Source of the DNA: Marinobacter persicus
GTDB taxonomy: Bacteria > Pseudomonadota > Gammaproteobacteria > Pseudomonadales > Oleiphilaceae
DNA length: 64,000 nt
Direction: 5' to 3'
Assembly (NCBI RefSeq): GCF_002934325.1
Contig: NZ_PTIV01000015.1
Span: 1 to 64,000 of the forward strand
Made by a program: the position numbers and the translations under genes. Of the stretch, positions 1 to 8,017 are shown in pieces. Under the pieces are notes generated by a model. It saw nothing but the letters and a program-made list of their open reading frames with translations, searched no databases and was not told the DNA's origin. How positions within the stretch are numbered: the first letter of the stretch is position 1; each line of letters starts with the position of its first letter.

Positions 1-996
1 TGCCTGGGCACCATGACCTTCGGCGGCGATGAGGACATCTGGGGGCTGATCGGCCAGTTGCAGCAGGAACAGGCCGACGAACTGGTGAAGATCGCTCTGG
101 AGGCGGGAATCAACTTTATCGATACCGCCAACATCTATGGTTTCGGCGCCAGTGAGCGCATTGTTGGCCAGTCCCTGAAGAACCTGGGCGTTCGCCGGGA
201 AGATGTCGTGCTGGCCACCAAGGTGCTCGGCCCGATGGGCGAGGGCCCCAATGCCCGTGGTGCTTCCCGCGGCCACATCATGAGCGAATGTAAGGCGAGC
301 CTGGGGCGCCTGCAAACGGATTATATCGACCTGTACCAGATCCACGGGTTTGACCCGGCTACGCCGATCGAGGAAACCCTGGAGGCACTGAACACCCTGG
401 TGCAACAAGGCCATGTGCGTTATGTGGGTCTGTCCAACTGGGCCGCCTGGCAGGTGATGAAAGCCATCGGCATCAGCCAGGCCCGCAACCTGTGCCCGAT
501 CATATCCCTGCAGGCCCACTATACCCTCGTGGGTCGCGACCTGGAGCGGGATATTATTCCGATGCTGGAATCTGAAAACGTCGGGCTGATGGTGTGGAGC
601 CCCCTGGCAGGCGGTTATCTGTCCGGTAAATATGAGGGGCCGGACGTGTCCGAGGAAAACCGGCGTGCCAAGTTTGACTTTCCGCCCGTCGACCGTGAGC
701 GGGGCAGCAAAGTCATCAAGGTGATGCGGGAGATTGCCGACGGAAAGCAGATGGACGGCGAGCCGGTTACCGTGGCACAGATCGCCCTGGCGTGGCTGTT
801 GCACCAAAACGTCGTGAGCAGCATTATCGTTGGCGCCAAGCGGCCGGAGCAGCTGAAAGCCAATATCCAGGCAGCGCAGATCCGGTTGTCTGGCGAAGAA
901 CTTAATGCGCTCGACGAGGTGAGCCGTATACCGGAGGAGTACCCAGGCTGGATGATGAAAATGATGGCCGGGTACCGAGACTCTACCGAGTCCTGA
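1..996 (+). CDS. Aldo/keto reductase (5' partial)
   Basis: NAD(P)H-dependent oxidoreductase of the aldo/keto reductase TIM-barrel family, substrate unknown. The reading frame is open from base 1, and the first residues (CLGTMTFGG) are the usual end of the first beta strand, so about 15-20 N-terminal residues lie outside the window and the ATG at 13 is probably internal. The catalytic Asp and Tyr are in FIDTANIYG, the Lys in LATKV and the His in YQIHG. The C-terminal cofactor-binding motif is also present (SIIVGAKRPEQL). Followed by a hairpin and a porin-like gene on the same strand. Confidence 0.9.
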   Translation, partial: CLGTMTFGGDEDIWGLIGQLQQEQADELVKIALEAGINFIDTANIYGFGASERIVGQSLKNLGVRREDVVLATKVLGPMGEGPNARGASRGHIMSECKASLGRLQTDYIDLYQIHGFDPATPIEETLEALNTLVQQGHVRYVGLSNWAAWQVMKAIGISQARNLCPIISLQAHYTLVGRDLERDIIPMLESENVGLMVWSPLAGGYLSGKYEGPDVSEENRRAKFDFPPVDRERGSKVIKVMREIADGKQMDGEPVTVAQIALAWLLHQNVVSSIIVGAKRPEQLKANIQAAQIRLSGEELNALDEVSRIPEEYPGWMMKMMAGYRDSTES

Positions 997-1025
997 TTCC
1001 GAAACCAACCCAATCGTCACAGCGT

Positions 1026-1046
1026 GCTGCGCCCCGGCGGCGCAGC
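1026..1046 (+). terminator. GC-rich hairpin between reductase and mipA-like gene
   Basis: A perfect 8-bp stem (GCTGCGCC / GGCGCAGC) with a 5-base loop lies 29 bases after the reductase stop. No T-run follows, so it could be a weak terminator or an mRNA-stabilising hairpin. Confidence 0.3.
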
Positions 1047-1073
1047 GAAGCTATTCAACTGGAGAATCCGTTT

Positions 1074-1841
1074 ATGTTGTCGAAACCAGAACGTCGGTGG
1101 CTACTGGCCGCTTCCACGACTCTGTTGGTCGTTTCAACCCCGAGCCTGGCAAACACGCAGTGGGATGCCAGCCTGGGAGCCGGTGTGCTCTATGCTCCGG
1201 ACTACCTTGGCAGCGACGATTATGAAACCAGGGTCTGGCCGACGATCAATGTGAGCTATGGTGACCGTTTCTACTTTAACATTCGCGATGGTCTTGGCTG
1301 GAACCTGATTCGCCACGGCAACTGGAAGCTGTCGCCCTTTATTGGATACACTCCGGGGCGCGATAATGATGAGGATCTCGAACGCCTGGACAAGATTGAT
1401 GGCGGCGCGATCGCCGGCTTGCGCGTTGCTTACACTCACGACGCATGGTCGTACAGCGCAGCTGTCCAGTCTCCCTTCACCGGCGATGTCGATGGCTATC
1501 AGGTGGTGCTTAAGGCGCGATGGCGGAACCAGCTCAGCGATCAATGGTCTGCCTCCCTGGGTCCAAACCTGACCTATAGCAGTGATGACTGGACGGACGA
1601 TATGTTTGGTATTTCCGATACGGAAAGTGCCCGCTCCGGCTTGGCCTCCTATAGCCCTGATGGCTATGCCCGGTATGGCCTGACAGGCAGTTTAACCTAT
1701 TCGTTGTCTGCGCAATGGTCGGTCACCGCGACCGCTGGGGTGTCACAATTAACCGGCGATGCAGAGGATAGCCCGATTGTCAGTGATATCGGGGAGGCTA
1801 CCCAAGCCTACACCGGTGTTTTTATGAGTTACCGATTCTGA
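1074..1841 (+). CDS. MipA/OmpV family outer-membrane protein
   Basis: 255 residues with a signal peptide (Arg-rich start, hydrophobic core to about residue 25, cleavage near LAN) and then alternating beta-strand sequence ending in an aromatic YRF terminus, as expected of an outer-membrane barrel. The opening segment (LGAGVLYAPDYLGSDDYE) is typical of the MipA/OmpV family, members of which scaffold peptidoglycan enzymes or act as antigenic porin-like proteins. The role here is not resolved. The ATG has a GGAGA Shine-Dalgarno sequence at 1061-1065. Confidence 0.85.
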   Translation: MLSKPERRWLLAASTTLLVVSTPSLANTQWDASLGAGVLYAPDYLGSDDYETRVWPTINVSYGDRFYFNIRDGLGWNLIRHGNWKLSPFIGYTPGRDNDEDLERLDKIDGGAIAGLRVAYTHDAWSYSAAVQSPFTGDVDGYQVVLKARWRNQLSDQWSASLGPNLTYSSDDWTDDMFGISDTESARSGLASYSPDGYARYGLTGSLTYSLSAQWSVTATAGVSQLTGDAEDSPIVSDIGEATQAYTGVFMSYRF

Positions 1842-2014
1842 CTGTCTCCGGGTCCTTATCCTGCCCTGTCATGGTCGCCACCAGATCAAGGTCGCGCCTG
1901 GCCAGTGCTGTGTTGCAGGGGGCGGCTGAACCCGATTGCGTGAGCAGCAAGATAAAGGGTGTCAAGCGCACAGCACATGCAGGTGTCCCGATCGGCAAAA
2001 TCCAGGTGTGGTTA

Positions 2015-2917
2015 TCAGTTCCCGCGCCATCCAGACAAAGCAAGCTGCAGGATGGCATCGCGAACGGTGTTGTTCTGCTCCATGGGCAGAAAATGGGTTG
2101 TACCTGCAACCACCCTCACGTCAGCCGAAGGCAGCAGGGTCTGCAGGCGTTTTTGCGCCGCCGGCGAGAAGGTTGACCCGTGTTCCGCAGCCAACGCGAT
2201 AACCGGGCACCGCAACTGACGAATACCCGGCCACGGGTTGTGTTCGGTATGGGCAAACGTCGTACTTTCCCACTCTGGGCTACACGCCAATTGAACTTGG
2301 TCACCCTGCGGCACGAAGGCGTGCTGGACGTAGGCTTCCAGCCATGCTTCGGGCCAGGTTTTGAAACCACCGCGGCCACGATAGTTGTCCAGCGCAGCAG
2401 CGTGCGAGTCGAATACCCTGCGCCGACGTGCCGCTCCGGCGGCCAGTGACAACCGATGTGACTGACGCAGCAGCTTGGCCCCCCACAACTTAAGGCCCTG
2501 CACCGGATCCATGATCACCGGTTCCGCCAGAATCAGACCCAGCACTTTGTCAGGCCGCCGGGCAGCGGCCATGATGCTGGTGGTGGCACCGATGGAATGG
2601 CCGGCAAGCCAGACCGGCTCGTCCTGGCTATCCAGCAGAGCCGTCATATCGCGATAGTAGGTTTCCCAGCCCCGGAATGTCGAAACGTTCGCCGCACCGG
2701 CGCTGGCCCCATGCCCCCGCATGTCCCAGGCCAGGACATTGACGTCCGTGGCAAGCTCGTCAAGGAGAGGGCGATACAGGCGGCCATGGAAACCCGTGGC
2801 ATGTGCCCAGTGCAGCGTGGGGCGCGCTTTGGATTGCGGCCAGCGCCACAGTGCGATATCGGCGCCATCCGTCGCCCGGAATTCGTCGCGTTCAGGTGTG
2901 TTGTGCTTAATGCCCAT
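2015..2917 (-). CDS. Alpha/beta hydrolase
   Basis: Soluble alpha/beta-hydrolase of 300 residues from the ATG at 2917; a longer open frame to 2992 exists, but MGIKHNTPERDEF is the natural start. The nucleophile elbow is GHSIGA, the oxyanion region is HATGFHGRLY, and the C-terminal catalytic His is in TTHFLPME. The start overlaps the stop of the upstream thioesterase by 11 bp, so the two are translationally coupled. Substrate unknown; the neighbours suggest acyl-thioester or ester hydrolysis. Confidence 0.85.
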   Translation of the reverse strand: MGIKHNTPERDEFRATDGADIALWRWPQSKARPTLHWAHATGFHGRLYRPLLDELATDVNVLAWDMRGHGASAGAANVSTFRGWETYYRDMTALLDSQDEPVWLAGHSIGATTSIMAAARRPDKVLGLILAEPVIMDPVQGLKLWGAKLLRQSHRLSLAAGAARRRRVFDSHAAALDNYRGRGGFKTWPEAWLEAYVQHAFVPQGDQVQLACSPEWESTTFAHTEHNPWPGIRQLRCPVIALAAEHGSTFSPAAQKRLQTLLPSADVRVVAGTTHFLPMEQNNTVRDAILQLALSGWRGN

Positions 2918-3398
2918 GTCGGTCTTCTTGTTGGGCCGCCATTGTCGGGAGCAATAACTGAACCTGACCAGTGGCGATCGGTTTGTTCTCATCGCCTTGC
3001 CAGCAGGTCACCTGGACCAGGCTGGTCCGCCTGCCTTGCCGGACAATGTCGGCCCTGGCGAACGTCGATCGGGCTTTAGCGGAGCGGAGGTAATTGATGT
3101 GGCTGTCGAGAATGCGCGGGCAACGTGTCTCCGTATCCTGGCTTTGCGCAGCCACCCGCGCGGTGAGTTCGATCAGGGCCCCAAGCACACCGCCATGGAG
3201 GGCAGGTAGCATGAAGTTGCCAATCAGTGCTTCACGACACGGCAAATGAACCAATACACCTGCATCACCGCGCTGAACCTCAAGCCCGAGGTGCCGTGCG
3301 TAGGGAATACGCTCCAGCAGAGCCTGCCAGTCAGGACATTCTTTCCCACTTTCCCCAGCGCCTGAGATGGGTTGTGCCGAATCGCCAGTCGTGCTCAT
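2907..3398 (-). CDS. PaaI-type hotdog thioesterase (second gene of operon)
   Basis: 163 residues with a hotdog-fold acyl-CoA thioesterase pattern. The active-site region LHGGVLGALIELTARVAA corresponds to the HGG motif of the PaaI/YbgC group, followed by the long central helix and the strand ILDSHINYLRSA. It sits between a second PaaI-like gene (ATGA-type 4-bp overlap at 3395-3398) and the hydrolase. Likely removes CoA from an acyl or aryl intermediate; substrate not predictable. Confidence 0.85.
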   Translation of the reverse strand: MSTTGDSAQPISGAGESGKECPDWQALLERIPYARHLGLEVQRGDAGVLVHLPCREALIGNFMLPALHGGVLGALIELTARVAAQSQDTETRCPRILDSHINYLRSAKARSTFARADIVRQGRRTSLVQVTCWQGDENKPIATGQVQLLLPTMAAQQEDRHGH

Positions 3399-3880
3399 GC
3401 GCTCTCCTTTCCCCGTCCACCGGCATGGAATTGCTGGCCCTGGGTGTTACGCATGAAAGTGGCGTTTGCTGTCGCCAGCAACTCACGATTGCCCTCGCTA
3501 AGGATGTCACAATGAATAAACGCGACCTCGTCCGTTAAATGTCGACAGGTAGCCACCGCTAACAGGGCCTGGTCGCCGCTGGCAGGGCGCAGATAATCCA
3601 TGCGCAGATCCAGCGTGGCAATGGGCATCAACTCAAGGGCCCCCGCGAATACCGCCAGGCCTCCGGCGGAGTCTGCCAGCGAGTAAAGTACGCTGGTGCA
3701 GATTTCTTTCGTATCCTCCTGGGAGAACATCCATGACTGTGGCGTCAGACGCATACAGACCTGGCCCTGGTCTACCGAGACAACCTGCATACCCAGCTCC
3801 CTGCCGTGGGGAACCTGCTCGGTGAACTGCCACGCCGTCGCCACAGCGTTACTGTGCTGAGCTCTGTTCGGCTTGGTCAT
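3395..3880 (-). CDS. PaaI-type hotdog thioesterase (first gene of operon)
   Basis: Hotdog-fold protein of about 161 residues when started at the ATG at 3880. A GTG at 3937 would add 19 residues, and no start has a convincing Shine-Dalgarno sequence. The central helix segment CTSVLYSLADSAGGLAVFAGA and strand TLDLRMDYLRPA fit PaaI/YigI-type thioesterases. First gene of a three-gene operon divergent from a TetR regulator; the shared intergenic region carries a perfect palindrome (3993-4016), so the regulator probably controls it. Confidence 0.8.
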   Translation of the reverse strand: MTKPNRAQHSNAVATAWQFTEQVPHGRELGMQVVSVDQGQVCMRLTPQSWMFSQEDTKEICTSVLYSLADSAGGLAVFAGALELMPIATLDLRMDYLRPASGDQALLAVATCRHLTDEVAFIHCDILSEGNRELLATANATFMRNTQGQQFHAGGRGKESA

Positions 3881-3992
3881 CAGATCTGCCCAGCCTGGCA
3901 TGCCTTTCGTACCGGGGCGGAGGTGATGGGAAACCACTGATTTTCATCGATCATTGCCATGTCATTGTCTTCCGAATAGTATTGTTGCTGGA

Positions 3993-4016
3993 TTTTGGTT
4001 GGGTAACCAACCAAAA
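3993..4016. promoter_or_regulatory. Perfect palindrome, probable TetR-family operator
   Basis: Arms TTTTGGTTGG (3993-4002) and CCAACCAAAA (4007-4016) are exact reverse complements around a GTAA spacer. The site lies in the divergent region between the thioesterase operon and the TetR gene, where autoregulating TetR proteins usually bind. Function inferred from symmetry and position. Confidence 0.65.
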
Positions 4017-4140
4017 GTCAAGGCTATGTTTGCGGACCAATGGCACGCCGCCTGGGTCATGGCGTACGATCAGTGCAGCAAGTCTGGTGGCGACCGCTCT
4101 GATGAATAATAAATGGGCTTGCTGAGGAGATACTTAAGCG

Positions 4141-4755
4141 ATGGTTAACAGACAGATTACTTCCGCAGGCAAACCGGGCGACCAGGGCGACGTTTTGTCT
4201 AATGCAGCCCGGCTTTTTCGGGAGAAAGGGTTTGAAAGGACGTCGCTCAAAGAGATTGCCGAGGCCTGCAATATGCTGCCTGGAAGTCTGTATTATCGTT
4301 ACAACAGCAAGGAAGCGCTGCTTGTCGAGCTGATGCGTCGGGGAGTCGACCTGGTGACCGCAGAGGTCGAGTCGGCTTACGCCAGCTCGGACGACCCGGT
4401 TGAGCGTTTGCGTCTTTGTATCAACGCACATCTGCGAGCCCTGTTGTTAGATTCGGATGCGGTTTACGTGCTGTTGTTTGAATGGCGGGCGCTGGGCCCG
4501 GAGGCTCGCGAGGAAATCATCGAACTGCGTGACCAGTACGAGTCCCTGTGGGCCGGTATCCTCGAAACAATGATTGCGCAGGGCGTGGTCCGGAAGAATG
4601 TTGACGGCCGTTTGCTTCGCTTGATCGGCCTTGGGGCGCTCAACTGGGTTGCAACCTGGTTCGACCCGAACGGGGCACAGTCACTCGACGCCATTGGTGA
4701 TTTGATCTGGCAGATCGCTATGGACGGTGTGATCAATAAAGGTGTCCAGGCATAA
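4141..4755 (+). CDS. TetR/AcrR family transcriptional regulator
   Basis: 204 residues. The N-terminal helix-turn-helix (about residues 15-62) has the family pattern: AARLFREKGFERTSLKEIAE, then a recognition helix ending in GSLYYRYNSKEALL. The C-terminal all-helical domain is the ligand-binding and dimer part. It is divergent from the thioesterase/hydrolase operon across a perfect palindrome, so it likely represses that operon and itself, with release by an acyl-CoA or aromatic ligand (inference). Convergent with ectC copy 1. Confidence 0.85.
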   Translation: MVNRQITSAGKPGDQGDVLSNAARLFREKGFERTSLKEIAEACNMLPGSLYYRYNSKEALLVELMRRGVDLVTAEVESAYASSDDPVERLRLCINAHLRALLLDSDAVYVLLFEWRALGPEAREEIIELRDQYESLWAGILETMIAQGVVRKNVDGRLLRLIGLGALNWVATWFDPNGAQSLDAIGDLIWQIAMDGVINKGVQA

Positions 4756-4799
4756 TCGGGATTCTCCGGCATGGACGTACCAGCCAAAGCAACAGCGCT

Positions 4800-4823
4800 A
4801 CCGCCAGCAGTCGCGCTGGCGGT
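4800..4823. terminator. Stem-loop between convergent tetR and ectC copy 1
   Basis: Arms ACCGCCAGC and GCTGGCGGT pair perfectly around a 6-base loop, 45 bases after the regulator stop and 40 bases beyond the ectC stop on the other strand. There is no T-run, so termination is only suggested by position. Confidence 0.35.
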
Positions 4824-4862
4824 GTGCCAGCGGTCAGATCAGCCGCCGTCTATCAGGGCGGA

Positions 4863-5258
4863 TCAGTTATCGCTGCTGTCCGGCAGGTAGGCGCCGTCCT
4901 CGTCATGAACTTCCTGGCCGGTCACCGGCGGGTTGAAGGCGCAGATCAGGCGCATGTCCTCGGTGCCACCGTACAGGGTGTGCTTGTCGTGGTTGTCCAG
5001 GGCGTAGAGGGTACCGTCGGTAATCTCGTGAACTTCACCCGTGGCGAGGTCCTTGATGCGCCCGTTACCGGCAACGCAGTAAACGGCTTCCAGGTGGTGC
5101 TTGTACCAGAAAGTGTGCTCGGAGCCTGCCTTGATGATGGTTTCGTGGAAGGAAAATCCCATTCCGTCCTTCTTGAGCAGCAGGCGGCGGCTGGTCCACT
5201 GCTTGTCGCTGACTTCACGCTCGGTACCAATGATGTCCTGAACTTTAACGATTTTCAT
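4863..5258 (-). CDS. ectC: L-ectoine synthase, copy 1
   Basis: EctC closes the ring of N-gamma-acetyl-diaminobutyrate to make the compatible solute ectoine. The 131 residues have the usual cupin fold and family length. Recognisable segments include [16 protein letters not shown] at the start, the metal/substrate cupin region ([30 protein letters not shown]) and YALDNHDKH near the C-terminus. It stands alone rather than in ectABC; ectA and ectB are not in the window. It differs from copy 2 at residues 30 (Lys here, Glu there), 68 (Ile/Leu) and 77 (His/Tyr). Confidence 0.93.
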   Translation of the reverse strand: MKIVKVQDIIGTEREVSDKQWTSRRLLLKKDGMGFSFHETIIKAGSEHTFWYKHHLEAVYCVAGNGRIKDLATGEVHEITDGTLYALDNHDKHTLYGGTEDMRLICAFNPPVTGQEVHDEDGAYLPDSSDN

Positions 5259-5306
5259 GGGCGTATCTCATGGTTGGTTGGTCAGAATCGGGTGAAACAC
5301 CTTTAC

Positions 5307-5337
5307 AGTATAAACATTAGGCATCTATATAGTTCAA
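5307..5337 (-). promoter_or_regulatory. Putative promoter of ectC copy 1
   Basis: On the minus strand TTGAAC (5332-5337) and TATACT (5307-5312) are separated by 19 bases, about 50 bases upstream of the ATG. The spacing is long for sigma-70, which is common among osmoregulated promoters. The element is kept in copy 2 with TTGACC as -35. Confidence 0.5.
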
Positions 5338-5402
5338 GCGGCCCTTTCCTCCCGCCACTGGTTATACCACCCCTCCGGGGCGCTTTGGATCGGGCCCTGC
5401 AG

Positions 5403-5858
5403 CTGCTCCGTGGCGCTCGATGGCGCACCTTGCGATGGCGGAAAAGATTCTTCACGACATGGAACGGATGTTCCACCTTGGCACGAATCTGGGCTTTGAC
5501 TTGCTCGCGGCGGGCGACCAGTGTTTTGCGCGGGGCTTCTGGCATCTTCAACAGCTTGCCGCGCTTTTCGGCTACATACCAGGTGACTTCTGAGTCCTGA
5601 AACTCGGGGCGCTTGGCCATGCCGGTATAGCCTGCGTCCGCGTAAGCCTCAATTTCATCACCGTGCAACAGGTGTTCGAACTCGGTGATATCCGCGACAT
5701 TGGCGGTCGTGCCCGTCAGGCCAGTGCATCCGCAGCATGCGCTTGAGGGGAATCGGGGGCACCACCTGTTCCATCTCGGTCAGAAATGGCTCGCCTCGGG
5801 TTGTCTTTTTCTTGGCGGCAAACCCAACCTGGGCGAAACTCGTCTGCTTCATGGTCAT
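5403..5858 (-). pseudogene. IS5-family transposase, internally deleted
   Basis: The N-terminus (MKQTSFAQVGFAAKKKTT, from 5852) matches IS5-type DDE transposases. It runs through EMEQVVP and a PIPLKRMLRMHW segment, then jumps with a frame change to the C-terminal part: LTGTTANVADITEFEH, HGDEIEAYADAGYTG, and VEHPFHVVKNLFRHRKVR carrying the final catalytic Glu. Most of the catalytic core, including the first Asp, is missing, and the last residues run into unrelated sequence. About 330 residues would be normal; about 150 remain. Non-functional remnant beside ectC copy 1. Confidence 0.8.
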
Positions 5859-5957
5859 TTCTGGTCGATGCGGCTATGATTCGCTTTTACCAAAGCATGG
5901 TTTCAAGCGGAATTGATCAGTGTATCCTTAGACATCTCGCTCGGTTGCGAGAACCCG

Positions 5958-6288
5958 ATGAAAGAGTGGCGCATAAGGCACGGCGGGAGGATCCGGTTCT
6001 CTCTGCTGTGCTGCTTGTTTGGCTTGTTGACGGGGTGCACCACCCTGCCGGCTCTGGACGGCCGTAGCGTTTCCAGCGCGCTGGGCGATGAGGAGGCCAG
6101 GGCCACCCCGCTTGGCCGGGCGATTGCGCCGCGGGTGGAAGAGCATCCCGGCAAGAGCGGTATCTATCCGCTACAGAATCCGCTCGATGCCTTTGCCGCC
6201 CGGGCACTGCTGGCGCAGGTTGCCGAGCGCACCCTCGATGTCCAGTATTATATCTGGCAGGGCGACACCACCGGCACTCTGTTACTAG
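5958..6288 (+). pseudogene. Phospholipase D-family lipoprotein, truncated by a MITE
   Basis: From the ATG at 5958 a lipoprotein signal (hydrophobic stretch ending in the lipobox LTGC) is followed by the opening of the periplasmic/outer-membrane PLD family: GIYPLQNPLDAFAARALLA and TLDVQYYIWQGDTTG. The frame is cut at TLLLV by the inverted-repeat element at 6285-6553 and stops within it at 6320. Both HKD catalytic motifs would lie downstream and are absent. About 110 of an expected roughly 500 residues remain. Confidence 0.75.
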
Positions 6289-6553
6289 TGTCCCGTCTGG
6301 TTAATTCGCTGACCTACTGAGCCACTGAGAGCGTTGAGAGCAAGGCGTGCTAATGAAGGTATGGTGGTTCCATATCGAATTAGCGCAACGCAGCTATCAA
6401 CGCTCTCAGTGGCTCCCGAAGGGCGTAGCTCTGGGATTCCTGGCCGGTGTTGCCAGCGCTTGATGTGGAACCACCACACCTGCACACTGGCGCCTTGGCC
6501 AGAAATCCCAGAGCTACGCAGTAGATCAGCGAATTAACCAGACGGGACACTAG
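6285..6553. mobile_element. MITE-like element with IS5-type ends
   Basis: Terminal inverted repeats of about 31 bp begin TGTCCCGTCTGGTTAATTCG at 6289 and end as its reverse complement at 6549, with a single mismatch. Both ends are flanked by CTAG (6285-6288, 6550-6553), the target duplication typical of IS5-group elements. The 261-bp body encodes no transposase. It contains further nested inverted repeats: a perfect 19-bp pair beginning GAGCCACTGAGAGCG, a GGTGGTTCCA / TGGAACCACC pair, and a pair around GTAGCTCTGGGATT. It splits a phospholipase D gene on the left from an efflux-adaptor fragment on the right. Confidence 0.75.
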
Positions 6554-7007
6554 CGTCCGCACGGCGGAAGTGGCACCTGGTTCGCTTCAGACTTGGCTCT
6601 TCGCGGAGGGCACCGCCCGTGCGATAGAGCGGGAGTTTCTGAGTTTCGAAAGTGCCGGTCGCATTGCCTATGTCGACGCTGAGCTCAAGGAAGGGGATTC
6701 CATCCGCCAGGGGCAGACGATTGCGTATCAGCAGCAGGATCGCCCTCAGGCAGAGTTGGCAAGCGCCCGCGCCGGTGTCGTTGAAGCCCAGTGTGGGGCG
6801 ACGCGTCTGCGCCCCATCCTCACCACATCGATCACCACCGTGGCGGGTCTGTTGCCGCTCGCCATTGGCAGCCCCATGTATGCGCCGCTGTGCTACGCCA
6901 TCATTTTCGGCCTGGTCGCCTCGACGCTCCTCTCTCTCATGATCGTGCCGTGCCTGTATCTCCTGCTTACCCGGGAAAGTCAGCGCAGCGCCAGTGTTCT
7001 GGATTGA
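6554..7007 (+). pseudogene. In-frame fusion of efflux adaptor start and RND pump end
   Basis: The open frame enters from the MITE (VRTAEVAPGSLQTWLFAEGTARA). It continues as the N-terminal part of an HlyD/MFP periplasmic adaptor with the lipoyl-like region AGRIAYVDAELKEGDSIRQGQTIAY. At about residue 75 it switches to the C-terminal end of an RND transporter (TRLRPILTTSITTVAGLLPLAIG, then the last membrane helix and LYLLLTR). In intact operons these parts lie roughly 4 kb apart, so a deletion fused them in frame. A functional product is unlikely. Confidence 0.75.
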
Positions 7008-7060
7008 GGTCGTATGAATGGCTCATAATCCCTGTCCAGCGCCCTAAACAGGAGACACTG

Positions 7061-7966
7061 ATGTCATCACTTGAGACCCAATTCCTTCCCCTGACCGAAC
7101 ATCACGACCGCTATGACGCCATCGACCCGCGCACGGCGCTGAAAGACAGCGCCACGGGCAAGGTCGTCTTCATCACCGGCGCATCACGGGGAATCGGCCG
7201 CGCCACCGCTGTCGCCTTCGCCGAGGCAGGTGCCAAGGCGGTTTACATCACGGCACGATCAGAAGAGCAGCTTAAAGAGGCAGGCGAGCTGATCCAAAAG
7301 GCCAACCCGAACACGCAATGCGCATGGTCGGCCTGCGACGTCACCAGCGCAGCCCAGGTCGAAGCCGCCGTTGCCGACTGCGTGGCAAGATTCGGGGGCA
7401 TCGACGTGGCCGATGCGAATGCCGGCTATCTCGACCACTGGGCCAAAATCGGCGAATCCGATCCACAAAGCTGGTGGCACAACTGGGAAGTGAACGTGAA
7501 GGGGGCCTATCACGTGATCCGCTTCTGCATGCCGCATCTCATCGAGTCGGCGAAAAGGCGGGCCACCGACGGATCAAGCGGCGGTCATCTGATCCTGCTG
7601 TCGTCGGTGGGTGCGCAGATGCTGACCCCGACGGCATCCGATTACCAGACCTCCAAGCACGCGATCAATCGCTTGTGCGAGTTCGTCAACGTGGACCATG
7701 GCGAAGACGGCATCAAGTGTTTTGCCATCCATCCGGGCGGTGTGGCCACCGCGCTGGGGCAGAACATGCCCGAGCAAATGCACGCCTATCTGACCGACAG
7801 CCCCGACCTGGCAGCCGGCTTTATCGTCTGGCTGGCCTCGGGCAAGGCGGACTGGGCCAAAGGCCGCTATCTCAGCGCGAACTGGGATGTTGAGGAGCTG
7901 AGCTCGCGCCGGGACGAGATCCTCAGGGATGATCTGTTGGTGAACCGCCTGCGGACCAAGGCGTGA
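7061..7966 (+). CDS. Short-chain dehydrogenase/reductase (SDR)
   Basis: Soluble NAD(P)-dependent oxidoreductase of 301 residues. The Rossmann motif TGASRGIG lies at about residues 37-44, followed by CDVT, NAG, and the catalytic Ser-Tyr-Lys set: Ser in LLSSVG and Tyr/Lys in DYQTSK. The ATG at 7061 has an AGGAG site at 7050-7054; a longer in-frame opening to 6791 overlaps the efflux pseudogene and is not used. A roughly 30-residue leader precedes the fold. Physiological substrate unknown; convergent with a zinc alcohol dehydrogenase. Confidence 0.88.
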   Translation: MSSLETQFLPLTEHHDRYDAIDPRTALKDSATGKVVFITGASRGIGRATAVAFAEAGAKAVYITARSEEQLKEAGELIQKANPNTQCAWSACDVTSAAQVEAAVADCVARFGGIDVADANAGYLDHWAKIGESDPQSWWHNWEVNVKGAYHVIRFCMPHLIESAKRRATDGSSGGHLILLSSVGAQMLTPTASDYQTSKHAINRLCEFVNVDHGEDGIKCFAIHPGGVATALGQNMPEQMHAYLTDSPDLAAGFIVWLASGKADWAKGRYLSANWDVEELSSRRDEILRDDLLVNRLRTKA

Positions 7967-8017
7967 GAGGATGGGGGAGCCAGCTCCCCCTCCTGCTCTG
8001 CCCGATGCTTTAAGCCG

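Larger units (their letters stand above)
4852..5400. repeat. Direct repeat, copy 1: ectC with promoter
   Basis: About 550 bp holding ectC, its upstream region and about 60 bp beyond the promoter. It recurs in the same orientation at about 16960-17505. The coding parts are nearly identical, while the flank beyond the promoter has several substitutions and small indels. Copy 1 has an extra GGTT unit near 5272. Together the copies bracket about 11.5 kb of rearranged sequence. Confidence 0.8.
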
